This document shows positions 20,461 to 30,552 of a DNA stretch of 64,000 nt, piece after piece. The stretch is from Ryuthela nishihirai (Eukaryota > Arthropoda > Arachnida > Araneae > Heptathelidae): contig JAWZYU010000005.1 of NCBI GenBank assembly GCA_038380435.1, positions 33,316,001 through 33,380,000 of the forward strand. The letters are read 5' to 3'. A program made the translations under genes and the position numbers. The notes under the pieces are model-generated. The model worked only from the letters and a program-made list of their open reading frames with translations, did not search any database and was not told the origin of the DNA. How positions within the stretch are numbered: position 1 is the first letter of the stretch; the number at the start of each line of letters is the position of its first letter.

Positions 20461-20873
20461 TAGTTGATTTAATTACGGAAACAATTTGATTTGTTCTATT
20501 CCTCTCAAATTAAAACAGAAGAAAAAATGATGTATGAGAGACTGACGGAAAATCAACAAACGTTCTTACGTAGCCAGAAAGTGATCGGTTAGCCGAAACT
20601 CAAGATAAAAAAAATTCTGATGGTTTAGATTTTTAGCTTTCCAGTGCGAAATGTTCTTTTGCTAATTTCTGCTTTGCGATCAAAAGGTGATGTCTATTGC
20701 CCATTAATCAAATTGCATCACTTAAAGAATCCCCGATTTGTGAGCTTCATTAACGAGACTTTCGGGTTCGTTCCGAATAACCCTTTTATATCGAAGGAAA
20801 AAAAAGGGGCTTCTTCTTACAGAAACAAACTTCTTCAGGGATCCAATTCGTGCAAACAATCCTGACCTAGTTC
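20461..20873. other. No gene recognised
   Basis: AT-rich interval with a 73-codon open frame of no recognisable similarity. Confidence 0.4.
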
Positions 20874-21430
20874 GAGCCCCGGGTAAGGCATGGATGTTTG
20901 TGTTGTTTTTCTGCTGAGACCCCGCCATCCTCACAGACCTTCTAGGGGCAGGGGTGGCTCAGTCGGTAGCGCGCCAGGCTCGTAATCTGTAGTTCCCAGG
21001 TTCGAGTCCCAGCTGGGTCAGCGTTGAGATTTATCTTCGCAAAAATTCCCCGCCCTGCCCACGGTCAGTAGGGGACACCGATGGGCTTGGAAAGGCCGCC
21101 GTCCGTCGGATGGGACGTTAAGCCGTGGCCCCGTGTGCGGGAGAGCCATACCCTGTGCACGTTAAAGAACACGCTGGATGGCCTTGACGCGAGGCTACCA
21201 TCTGTCTCCCAACAGCTGTTCCAGTGGGTCCCCTCCCCCAACCTTCTCTGAGCCTTCGGGGTCCTTGTGACCTGGCCATTTAGCCCATGGTGTGCAAAAA
21301 AGTGCCGCTCAGAGGTAAAACAGCCCAACCCAACAGACCTTCTACTATGGCGTATTGAACTGACAGGTTCCTGTCAGACCTCCTTGGCAAGCAGCCGCTT
21401 GAGGGATTATTTATTTATTATTTATTTATT
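20874..21430 (+). mobile_element. SINE-B copy, 5' truncated, split by SINE-A
   Basis: Starts at the B box (GTTCGAGCCCCGGGTAAGG) and runs to TCACAGACCTTCTA. It resumes at 21345 with CTATGGCGTATTGAACTGAC and ends in an ATTTATTTATT tail. Confidence 0.88.
20945..21332 (+). mobile_element. SINE-A copy inserted in SINE-B
   Basis: Full-length plus copy with ACAGACCTTCTA at 20933-20944 and 21333-21344. It shows SINE-A was active after this SINE-B insertion. Confidence 0.95.
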
Positions 21431-21616
21431 TAATATTCAAGAACATTTTCTTGCTGTTTTTAGTGTGTCAAACATTCTGATTCCCAAAAGGAAAATATTT
21501 TTTAAGACATGCAATTCAAAAATAATCAAAACGTGCACGTCACAGCTGAAAATTATTCGGCCCTTTGTATATTTCCTCTTCGATAAGCAAATCGTTAGGT
21601 CTATCTGACAAAATAT

Positions 21617-22135
21617 TAGAGAATTTCCTTGTTATGTCAATGGGAATCTAACCCCGAAGCTCTGTAACTTCTAAAATATCCATTTAATGGAAAAAATGTG
21701 ACTAAGATAAGAATAATTAAACCTATTTAAAACTCGATTTTTTTTTTTCAACAGTATTCGTTCAGTATTTAGTCATGGCTATAATATTTAACAAAGAATT
21801 ATTTTGTTTGATAACAAATAATTCATAATTTTCAAATATTGAAGTAAACATTACACAAACTTCTAAAATATATATTTCATTAAATGATTTAAAACATTCA
21901 TTATTTAAGATTTTAATTTCTAAGGTATATTCTTAATGACACATTGCTGTTTGAAATAGTCTAGCTTCTGTAACTCTTTAAATACTGAACGAATATTGTT
22001 GAAAATCGAGGTTTAAATAGATTTGATTACGATCTTTAATTTACTTTCAATCGATTTTTTTCATTTAAGGCATATTTTTCAAGTTATAGAGCTTCGAAAT
22101 TAGATTCCCACATAACGAGATACAGAGAATTTCAC
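21617..22135. repeat. Fold-back repeat with ~150 bp arms
   Basis: The left arm (about 21617-21775) has GGGAATCTAA, CCGAAGCTCTGTAACTT and AGTATTCGTTCAGTATTTA. The right arm (about 21968-22135) has the reverse complements with scattered mismatches. The ~190 bp between the arms is AT-rich. A related inverted pair is at 54060-54350. It looks like a MITE or fold-back element without coding capacity. I cannot define exact termini or a TSD. Confidence 0.75.
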
Positions 22136-22184
22136 ATAACTTGAAATTTGTAACATTTAAGTAGGGCAGTGAATAAAAAATATA

Positions 22185-22806
22185 CAGGGTGAATCTGAAA
22201 AAGTGGGCAAAACTTTACGGGGTGGTATAACGCAGCTATACGAGCAATATTCGTCATAGAATGTATGGTCGGAACGCAAGCGGTGAGAAGTTAAAAGGTA
22301 GTTTTCCACTGTCACATTTAAAGAATGAACACAAGAAGGAGAGGAGATACTTCAGAAAACATTTTATTAACAGGAATGTAATTGAGGTACATGCTCAAAG
22401 AAATTGCTCAAAAGAGCTGCCGCCAGCTGTAATGCAGGTTTCACACCTGCGGGATAGGGACCGACACACATTTGCGAAGACACCAGGCATTTCCCGAATA
22501 TCGCCGGCAACAACGGCGATCCTGGCGACTAGATCCATATCGGTTTCAATGGGGCACTCGTAGATTAGTCTTTTCATATGGCCCCACAGGAAAAAGTCCA
22601 AACACGAGAGATCCGGCGATCTTGGTGGCCAAGCTATGGGACCACCTCGACCGTTGGGTGCGAGGACCGACCCTTTTATACCATTTCCAACGCCACCTAG
22701 CGGCTCGCCGTTTGCGTTCCGACCATACATTCTATGACGATTATTGCTCGTATAGCTGCGTTCTACCACCCCGTAAAGTTTTGCCCACTTTTTCAGATTC
22801 ACCCTG
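22185..22806 (-). mobile_element. Internally deleted mariner-like element with ~100 bp TIRs
   Basis: Both ends read CAGGGTGAATCTGAAAAAGT inward and stay nearly identical for about 100 bp (22185-22283 and 22707-22806). TA lies outside each end, as expected for Tc1/mariner-type insertion. The interior keeps only the C-terminal end of a transposase on the minus strand. Confidence 0.9.
22395..22660 (-). pseudogene. Transposase C-terminal fragment (mariner-like)
   Basis: The open frame that starts in the right TIR (22802) joins non-coding TIR translation to a transposase tail at about codon 50: GRGGPIAWPPRSPDLSCLDFFLWGH, given here as GGPIAWPPRSPDL and LDFFLWGHMK. The SPDL..LDFFLWG motif carries the third catalytic Asp of this transposase type. 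The tail runs through a helical segment to the stop at 22395. The DNA-binding domain and first two catalytic Asp are gone, so the element could move only with help from a complete relative. The transposase at 58940-59490 appears to belong to the same broad group. Confidence 0.75.
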
Positions 22807-23199
22807 TATATTAGGAAATTTTAACAGCCTTGACACAGTTCATGCACGCCTGAGCCAGGCCTAGAACTAGGCACCTGCCCAGGGCAACAATTTCAGTAGT
22901 CTAATTTAATATTTACTTACTTTTATGTGAGAAAAAATTAAATTTTTAATATGACTCTGCTGCTAAATTTTTGCAGTTTTTATATTTGCTGTCGAAGAAA
23001 CAGATTTGTTTACTTTGTCTTCGTATAATAAAAAAAATTAATATTAATAAATGACCATAGTTATACACTTTGGATAATTTTAATACGAAAATCGGTGCCC
23101 CGCCCCCTTTCTTACCAAGGTGCAGATTACGAGCCTGACGTGCTACTGATAAAGACAATACCCGCCTTAGGGTGATGAAAATATTCTGTTGACAACATA
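22807..23199. other. No gene recognised
   Basis: AT-rich DNA. A short GCAGATTACGAGCCTGACG at 23121 hints at a tiny old SINE-A head remnant. Confidence 0.35.
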
Positions 23200-23445
23200 C
23201 AGTTGCACAAAAAAGTATCCGAACATTATGGTTGATTACAAAATTCAGAAAAAATATCTGCAACGATTTTTTTTTAGAAATTAGTGATCTGGCAACCTTC
23301 GTGTGTACATGAAGGTGCCAGATCACTAATCTTCGTGTGTACGCGAAGGTTGCCAGATCACTAATTTCTAAAAAAAATCGTTGCCAGATATTTTTTCTGA
23401 ATTCTGTAATCAACCATAATGTTCGGATACTTTTTTGAGCGACTG
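23200..23445. mobile_element. Palindromic Tc1/mariner-type MITE
   Basis: A 246-bp element that is almost entirely an inverted repeat. The left end begins CAGTTGCACAAAAAAGTATC and the right end mirrors it (CAGTCGCTCAAAAAAGTATC), with TA on both sides. The arms of ~110 bp meet in a short centre built of repeated CTTCGTGTGTAC and GATCACTAAT words. It is non-coding and would form a long hairpin. TA flanks suggest mobilisation by a Tc1/mariner transposase. Confidence 0.88.
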
Positions 23446-23786
23446 TACAACCTTAGAAGTTTTTTTTTTTTCAAGCACATAGAGCTTTTATTTAGCACTA
23501 TTATAAATATTAAAGCGAAGAAGAAATCATCCCTACCAAGAAGATGAATATGATAAAGAGATACGTGGTAAATGACATCCGGAAAGCAATGTCAATCATC
23601 CCATCGGTGTGTTTGACCTCCATAAACAGAAAAATCTTTGGTGTTTGCCCCGAGTGAGCAGAGGTCGGTCATCCCTTTTAGAAGTCCTGTTGTAATTGAG
23701 AGCGTGGAAATTGTTTCTTTGTCCAATGATGTAATTGAGACTTCCAAGACGACCTAATGCAGTCTCAAAAGTCTACTTTTGATTCT
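23446..23786. other. No gene recognised
   Basis: Unassigned sequence apart from a T-run near 23461. Confidence 0.4.
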
Positions 23787-24176
23787 GGGGCGGGGGTGCT
23801 CAGTCGATAGCGCGCCAGGCTCGTAATCTGTAGTTCCCAAGTTCGAGTCCCAGCTGGGTCAGCGTTGAGATTTATCTTCACAAAATTCCTCGCCCTGCCC
23901 ACGGTCAGTAGGGGACACCGATGGACTTAGAAAGGCCGCCGTCCGTCCGCTGGGACGTTAAGCCGTGACCCGTGTGCGGGAAAAACATACCCTGTGCATG
24001 TTAAAGAACACGCTGGATGGCCTTGACGGGAGGCTACCATCTGTCTCCCAACAGCTGTTCCAGTGGGTCCCCTCCCCCAACCTTCTCTGAGCCTTCGGGT
24101 TCCTTGTGACCTGGCCATTTAGCTTATGGTGTGCAAAAAAGTGCCGCTCAGAGGTAAAACAACCCAAACCCAACTG
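23787..24176 (+). mobile_element. SINE-A copy with TSD
   Basis: Full-length plus copy flanked by CTTTTGATTCT at 23776-23786 and 24177-24187. The head lacks one G in the GGTGGCTC box. Confidence 0.94.
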
Positions 24177-24287
24177 CTTTTGATTCTTCTTTCTCGTGGT
24201 TCAGCGAATCAACTAGTGAGGTCACATGGTGAAAAGAACGTGCTGGATATGTTGCACTTGAATCTCCATCTCTCCCTATTGCTCTGC

Positions 24288-24605
24288 AATTGGATTGTTT
24301 TACCTTTGAGCAGCACTTTTTGCACCCACTGAAGAACTGTTAGGAAACATGGTAGCCTCCAGTCAAGGCCATCTAGCGTATTGTTTAACGTGCACAGGCA
24401 CGCGGGACCATTGCTTAGCGCTCCATCTGACGGACGGCTGCCTTTCCAAAACCCACCGGTGTCCCTTTCTCACCAAGAGCAGGTTGAGAATTTTGCGGAG
24501 ATAAATCTCAATGCTGTCACATGTGGTACTTTGTACCATCTGTATCTTGAATCTGGAATCTGCAAATTGTGATCCTGGCCCTCTATTGGCTGAGCCACCC
24601 CTGCA
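24288..24605 (-). mobile_element. Old SINE-A copy
   Basis: Diverged minus copy with an internal deletion after TTTTTGCACCCA and a heavily altered head. Confidence 0.8.
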
Positions 24606-24627
24606 CCAGCAGTCCAGTAAACTTTCA

Positions 24628-24880
24628 TCTCTTAATGAGAACTCTTCAGTAATAATTTCCATGTTTCCTTAACAGGGGGTTTCGTACACCTCCTTATCCT
24701 TGAGACCTCGCCAATAATATCTCCATCTTTTCGTAACAACGGTTTCGTTCCTTATCTTTGAGAACTCTCCAGTAATAATCATCATCTTTCCTTAACAATG
24801 CTTTCGAACACCTTCTTTGATAACTTTCCAGTAATAATTCCCATCTTTGCTTAATAACGGTTTCGTACTTATCCTAACTG
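24628..24880. repeat. Short tandem array of ~65 bp units
   Basis: Four diverged units share CTCCAGTAATAAT, CATCTTTCCTTAACAA and GGTTTCGTAC in the same order (starts near 24635, 24702, 24760 and 24823). Confidence 0.7.
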
Positions 24881-24906
24881 CTACACAATGGACGCCTGCC
24901 CTGCTT

Positions 24907-25286
24907 GGGGCGGGGGTTTCTCAGTTGGTAGCGTGCCAGGCTCGTAATCTGTAGTTCCCAGGTTCGAGTCCCAGCTGGGTCAGCGTTGAGATTTATCTCC
25001 GCAAAATTTCCCTGCCCACGGTCAGTAGGGGACACCGATGGGCTTGAAAAGGCCGTCGTCCGTCGGATGGGACGTTAAGCCGTGGCTCCGTGTGCGGGAG
25101 AGCCATACTCTGTGCACGTTAAAGAACACGCTGGATGGCCTTGACGGGAGGCTACCATCTGTCTCCCAACAGCTGTTCCAGTGGGTCCCCTCCCCCAACC
25201 TTCTCTGAGCCTTCGGGGTCCTTGTGGCCTGGCAATTTAGCCCATGGTGTGCAAAAAAGTGCCGCTCAGAGGTAAAACAATCCAAT
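24907..25286 (+). mobile_element. SINE-A copy with TSD
   Basis: Full-length plus copy flanked by CCTGCCCTGCTT at 24895-24906 and 25287-25298. It has TTTCTCAGTTGG in the A-box region. Confidence 0.94.
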
Positions 25287-25298
25287 CCTGCCCTGCTT

Positions 25299-25966
25299 TT
25301 CAGACAGTGGTTTTCAATGTTCGTGAGACTGCGGAACCCTTGTAGCTACTATTTTTTTTCTATTAACCCTAATAGAGAATAATCTATAGTAACAGCAGAT
25401 ATTAGTAAAAAACAATATTTTTGTCTTAAATAAAATCAACTTTATCGCAAAGTAAGCATTTTTCAGTATTAAAAGAAGGCAAAATCCCAAAATTTTCTCA
25501 TCAGATCTATTGTCGATTTATTTAGTAGGAGAGATAACATCAATTCTCATATAAATTTTACTGTAAAACGAGATGAGAATACTTCAGCACAGCTCCCAAA
25601 ATTAGCAAAGTTATAAAATGTTAAGCCCGTGGAAACTCTTCTCAGAACCCTTGGAAATATCAGCGGAACTCCAGGATTTCAAGGAAGAGAGTTTGAAGAG
25701 AATTGTCCTAACAGCTGTGAAATAAATCCTTTTAACAGCTGCGCAGTCGGTGCATTCATTACCTCATCGTTTCCCAAAGTGTGGCCCTTGCAGAAAATTC
25801 TTAAAAAACATACAAATAATAGCATGATTCTATTATTATCGCGAAACATGGGTGAGCTTGACAAAGATGCAACTGGTCCTTATCGTATATGCCTTATTTT
25901 CTCTTTAGCTTTTTGATTCACAGTCATTTTAAAGCTATAAAGTGAACACGTAATAAATTGTTTATA
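25299..25966. other. No gene recognised
   Basis: AT-rich DNA with one 95-codon open frame of no recognisable similarity. Confidence 0.35.
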
Positions 25967-26136
25967 AATAAATAAATACCCCCTCAAGCAGCTGCTTGCC
26001 ACAGAGGTATGACAGGAGCCTGTCAGTTTATATGCCAGAGTAGAAGGTCTGACAGGATGGCAGGACCTCAGCAGAAAAACGACACATACATCCATGCCTT
26101 ATCCCGGGGTTCGAACCCAGGTCCCTTAGATCAAAG
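25967..26136 (-). mobile_element. SINE-B copy, 5' truncated
   Basis: Minus copy with AATAAATAAATACCCCCTC tail side and a B-box complement (GGGGTTCGAACCC), ending before the A box. Confidence 0.9.
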
Positions 26137-26313
26137 AGTGAAGATTCCGTTTTTTTTTACATGGGTTTATGCATATATTTGGGCTGCAAAAAGTACTGAA
26201 AAAAAATTAAAAAAACGATGCTCAGCTACAAAAAGTTTCAGAAACAATTTTATTTGATAGTTTTTTATTGAGCCTCCTCCTTCTAATTGTTGTCCATGGG
26301 GCCCTTCTCCAAG

Positions 26314-26638
26314 CTGGGAGAAGATTGGCTCAGCAGTTAGCTCTCCAGCTCGTAATCTGCCGTCCCCCCTTTCGCGTCCCACCTATACCAGAGTTGGGAT
26401 TTGTCTCCCTTGCTGATAAAGGGGACACCGATGGGCATGAAAAGGCCGGCATCCGTAGAATGAGACGTTAAGACGCGTCTCCGTGTACGGGAGACCAAAA
26501 AGCCTTGAAGAGAGGCTTCCATCTGTCTCCTAACAGCTGTCTCCTTCCAATCTTCTGTAAGCCTTGGAGTCCTTGTGACCTATCTATTTTAACCCATTGT
26601 GTGCAAATAAATGCCGCTTAGAGATAAAATAACACAAC
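26314..26638 (+). mobile_element. Old SINE-A copy
   Basis: Diverged plus copy with head TTGGCTCAGCAGTTAGCTC, core GAGACGTTAAGACGCG and 3' end GCCGCTTAGAGATAAAATAA. Several internal deletions. Confidence 0.8.
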
Positions 26639-27369
26639 CTTTCTCCTGGCAGTCTTCTAACAAACCTCCTGCATTCCCTGTTATCTACTGCATTTAGTGA
26701 GCATCTGTTGTGTTCCGAGCATCCAGACACATGTTTCTCCTATTTTGTCGATTGTCTTAGGTGAAATAGCAGTCCAGTGGCAAAATATTCCAGTCTAACT
26801 GAGAAAATAACCGAGTGAGAATCGCACGACGAAGATCAGCAGAGAACCTTAGGGCAACCGTAATTACTTTCCTTGTTACTGGCGTCTCAGAATTCAAAAC
26901 CTGTTTCTTGCACAGCTTCTGGAATCTCAACTGCACATAACTCTTAAAGACAAATGATTATTTAACACTAGGTCGTAAATAAGGAAATTAGTTACTTGTT
27001 TTTCAAGGAATTGGCAACGTAATCCTACTGTTGACAGCATGCCGGATCACTTTATTTACCACTGCAATGGAACAGGCGTATAGGGAAGGTTCTAAATTCA
27101 GGTTTTATATTTTTCTTTTATGTAAATTAGGATGTTCATTATTTTTCTTTTTCATTTCTGAAGTCAGCGGCACAGTCACTGGCATCGCCAAATAGTGCAA
27201 TAAGTTATATATTTGCATTCCATATGACAATAAATCAAGTAGGATACATATCTTCATTATCCAAATTCCATGCACTCAGCACGTTTCGGGACTGTATACT
27301 AAAAAGCACGAATTTCATAATGCAAAAAGTATCATGTGACAGGCATTATTAATGTGTACCTTGAGTAAC
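26639..27369. other. No gene recognised
   Basis: Mixed-composition interval with no repeat match or convincing reading frame. Confidence 0.4.
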
Positions 27370-27711
27370 GGGTTAAGTTGTTTTACCTCTGAGCGGCATT
27401 TGCATACACTGAGCAAAATGATCTAAATGGCTCAAGGCTGCTGTTAATAAACTGATGGTAGCCTCCCGTTAAGGCCAATCAGCGTGTACTTTAACGTGCA
27501 GAGAGTAAGGCTCTCTCCTGCATGCAGAACCACGACTTAACATCCCATCCGACGGCCTTTCCAAGTCCATCGGTGTCCTCCTTCTGACCGACAGCAGGGT
27601 GAGGGTTTAACAGAGGTAAATCTCAACGCTAGCACAAGTGGGACTCGAACCTAGAGACTTCAGATTACGAGTCTGACTGATTACTATGGACTGAATTTAC
27701 CCCTGCTCCTT
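27370..27711 (-). mobile_element. Old SINE-A copy
   Basis: Diverged minus copy from TTGTTTTACCTCTGAGCGGC to a degraded head (GATTACGAGTCTGACTGATT). It lost part of the middle. Confidence 0.8.
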
Positions 27712-27769
27712 AATATCATGGGTATTAGAGAACTGGCATGATGCAATATGCCATCTACCGGTTAAGAAA

Positions 27770-28156
27770 GGGGCGGGGGTGGCTCAGTCGCTAGCGCGCC
27801 AGGCTCGTAATCTGTAGTTCCCAGGTTCGAGTCCCAGCTGGGTCAGCGTTGAGATTTATCTCCGCAAAAATTCCCCGCCCTGCCCACGGTCAGTAGGGGA
27901 CACCGATGGGCTTGGAAAGGCCGCCGTCCGTCGGATGGGACGTTAAGCCGTGGCCCCGTGTGCCAGAGAGCCATACCCTGTGCACGTTAAAGAACACGCT
28001 GGATGGCCTTGACGGGAGGCTACCATCTGTCTCCCAACAGCTGTTCCAGTGGGTACCCTCCCCAACCTTCTCTGAGCCTTCGGGGTCCATGTGACCTGGT
28101 CATTTAGCCCATGGTGTGCAAAAAAGTGCCGCTCAGAGGTAAAACAACCCAACCCA
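27770..28156 (+). mobile_element. SINE-A copy
   Basis: Full-length near-consensus plus copy. No clear TSD. Confidence 0.93.
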
Positions 28157-28432
28157 AATCGAAATAGTTTACGACTGTCATCATATGAGCTTTCGTTTGA
28201 CACATAACCCGTAACTGTATGCCGTTTGCGTTCGGAAGATATAACAGAACGATTTTCACATTTCTCATTTTTTAGAAGGGAAAAAAGCACGGGGGGTCAA
28301 TTTTTGATAGCCTATGACACTCCCGGCGTCCCAAGCTTTCATTTGGCGCAGAAATCATTAAGTTTCTCCATCGCGTTCAAAAGATATGGCGGGACAACGT
28401 TTTGTCAAATCCACAACCGACAAATGTCAAGG

Positions 28433-28822
28433 GTTGGGTTGGGTTGTTTTACCTCTGAGCGGCACTTTTTTGCACACCATGGGCTAAATGGCCAGGTCAC
28501 ATAGACCCCGAAGGCTCAGAGAAGGTTGGGGGAGGGGACCCACTGGAACAACTGTTGGGAGACAGATGGTAGCCTCCCGTCAAGGCCATCCAGCGTGTTC
28601 TTTAACGTGCACAGGGTATGGCTCTCCCGCACACGGGGCCACGGCTTAACGTCCCATCCGACGGACGGCGACCTTTCCAAGCCCATCGGTGTCCCCTACT
28701 GACCGTGGGCAGGGCGGGGAATTTTGCGGAGATAAATCTCAACGCTGACCCAGCTGGGACTCGAACCTGGGAACTACAGATTACGAGCCTGGCGCGCTAC
28801 CGACTGAGCCACCCCCGCCCCA
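28433..28822 (-). mobile_element. SINE-A copy with TSD
   Basis: Full-length minus copy flanked by ACAAATGTCAAGG at 28420-28432 and 28823-28835. Confidence 0.95.
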
Positions 28823-29100
28823 ACAAATGTCAAGGCCCAAAAGCAATAGGAAGATAAGTAAAAAGGAAGAAGAGACGTGAAAAGTGTTTGCAGTCTTCTA
28901 CTAAAGTATGAAAAGGGAAAACAGCTGCGCATAATGTCTTTCTTGATGAAAGAACCAAGTAGAGAAAGTTTGGAATCGGTAGAATTCTTTTTCATCTACA
29001 ACTCTGTCAACATCCTTTGCCTCCATATTTGTATCAGAATCATTGCCGGAAGAAGTGTCAGTGCTCGTGAAATAATGAGCTGGGGAAAAAAATTGGTTTT

Positions 29101-29168
29101 CCCATGAGTGGAATTCGAACCCACGTCTCAAGGAAACGCATGTTATGCTACCACTACACCACCAATGG
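29101..29168 (-). pseudogene. tRNA-like sequence, probably a pseudogene
   Basis: On the minus strand it has an acceptor-like CCATTGG/CTCATGG pair (6 of 7), D-arm-like GTGTAGTGGTAGC, an anticodon hairpin GCGTT-TCCTTGA-GACGT and a good T-arm GTGG-GTTCGAATT-CCAC. The anticodon would be CTT, but position 33 is C rather than the near-universal T and the D stem is weak. The overall shape recalls Gly or Val tRNAs more than Lys. It could equally be the head of a third tRNA-derived repeat. Confidence 0.4.
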
Positions 29169-29230
29169 CTAACCTTTTCTCAGCTTGTGTGATGTTATAA
29201 ACTTTCCGGATTTTTTATTTGATTCGTACA

Positions 29231-29450
29231 GTGACGAGAGGCTACCATCTGTCTCTCAACAGCTGTTCCAGTGGGTACTCTCCCCCAACCTTCTCTGAGC
29301 TTTCAGGTTACATGTGACCTGGCCATTTAGCCCACGATATGCAAAAAAGTGCCGCTCAGAGGTAAAAAAACCCAGCCCAACCCTTGTGACCCGGGCATTT
29401 AGCTCAGTATACGCAAAAAAAGTGCAGCTCAGAGATAAAACAACCCAACC
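29231..29450 (+). mobile_element. SINE-A 3' half with duplicated 3' module
   Basis: Begins within GACGAGAGGCTACCATCTG, so about 55% of the 5' side is missing. It reaches a 3' end at 29383, then repeats a ~65 bp tail module (CATTTAGCTCAGTATACGCA to AAAACAACCCAACC). Confidence 0.85.
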
Positions 29451-30552
29451 GAGTGAAGTTTTTGTTTTCCTGTGTTATTGGTATTAAAAAACAGTTTGGC
29501 TTTAAATCTAATGAAAAGAAAAATGTTAACTGATATAAAACAAAATTTAAAATTCTTTTTAGTGAAGTTGGTATTCCTTCCATTACAACAAAATCGACGA
29601 TAGAGCCTTTTTGTTCCCTCTTCTATGAAATTCCACGCTTTTCCCACTAAACAAGAAAGCCATCTCCAACTGGAAACATTCGAAGGATGTAACGCATATC
29701 CATGAGAACTTTTTTTCCTCTCTTCATATCCGAGTCATGTTGACGTTCGTCAGTTTGGATGCTGAAGAGCTCCATCGCATCTAGCTGCTTGGTTTATCTC
29801 CTCTGCTGGTAAGGAAACCTAACGAACCACCCAATGTGTCTGGAGATGCTGAGTCAGCAGGAAAAAGCCTATTGCCGGAGCCTGGCGGACATAATAGCCA
29901 TCTCCTGCCCCGTAAAGACCGAAAGGTCAAAGCTTGATGTCCATTTGTAATGGGAAGAAACCGCTCTCGGGCAGCTTTATTTCCTTTCCGTACGGTTATT
30001 GCACGCAGCTCTTTCGGATTCAAGGATGTGGTCGTTCTATACTGCGCCACAGAAAGTGGACATTCTTGCAAACTAAGCACACTGAGGAAGAAATAATACG
30101 CTCTCTTCAGCAGCGAAATTCTCCTTGTGAACCTTTGCACTCAGTGCATCCCTTCACAGATCCACTTCCTCCGCGAATTATTGCACACTAAAGAAAAGCT
30201 GGATGCAATCCCTCGTTCTGGGATGAATCGAGCAATGATAGCTTTACATCTTCGTGAGTGGAAATTTATGTTGTTTAAATTTTAAAAAGAGTCTTTTAAA
30301 GAATTGTATCAGCGCTGAATAAGTTTTTTTTTTTAAAACGAGCTAATATTTTCAATTCGTCTTCTATCTCTCTGCACACATTCAATTTTTTAGAGTTTGA
30401 TTTAAAAAACTTTTTTGATTTCGAAAGGTATTGGGAAAATATTCCGATTCGCATTTCTCAATCTTCCATTAGTTTTACTAATGCTCTCTAAAGGGGGGGG
30501 GGATTCCAAAACTTTAACAAATATTTGAAATCTATTTAAGACAGAAATTCGG
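29451..30552. other. No gene recognised
   Basis: Contains two overlapping open frames of 85-119 codons on opposite strands near 29781-30191, with no recognisable domain. A G-run lies near 30493. Confidence 0.35.

Noticed and set aside
29781..30191. Overlapping open frames as a host exon, with a CTTCGTGAGT donor-like site near 30252.
   Set aside because: No recognisable domain, no start or acceptor context, and opposing frames of similar length suggest chance.
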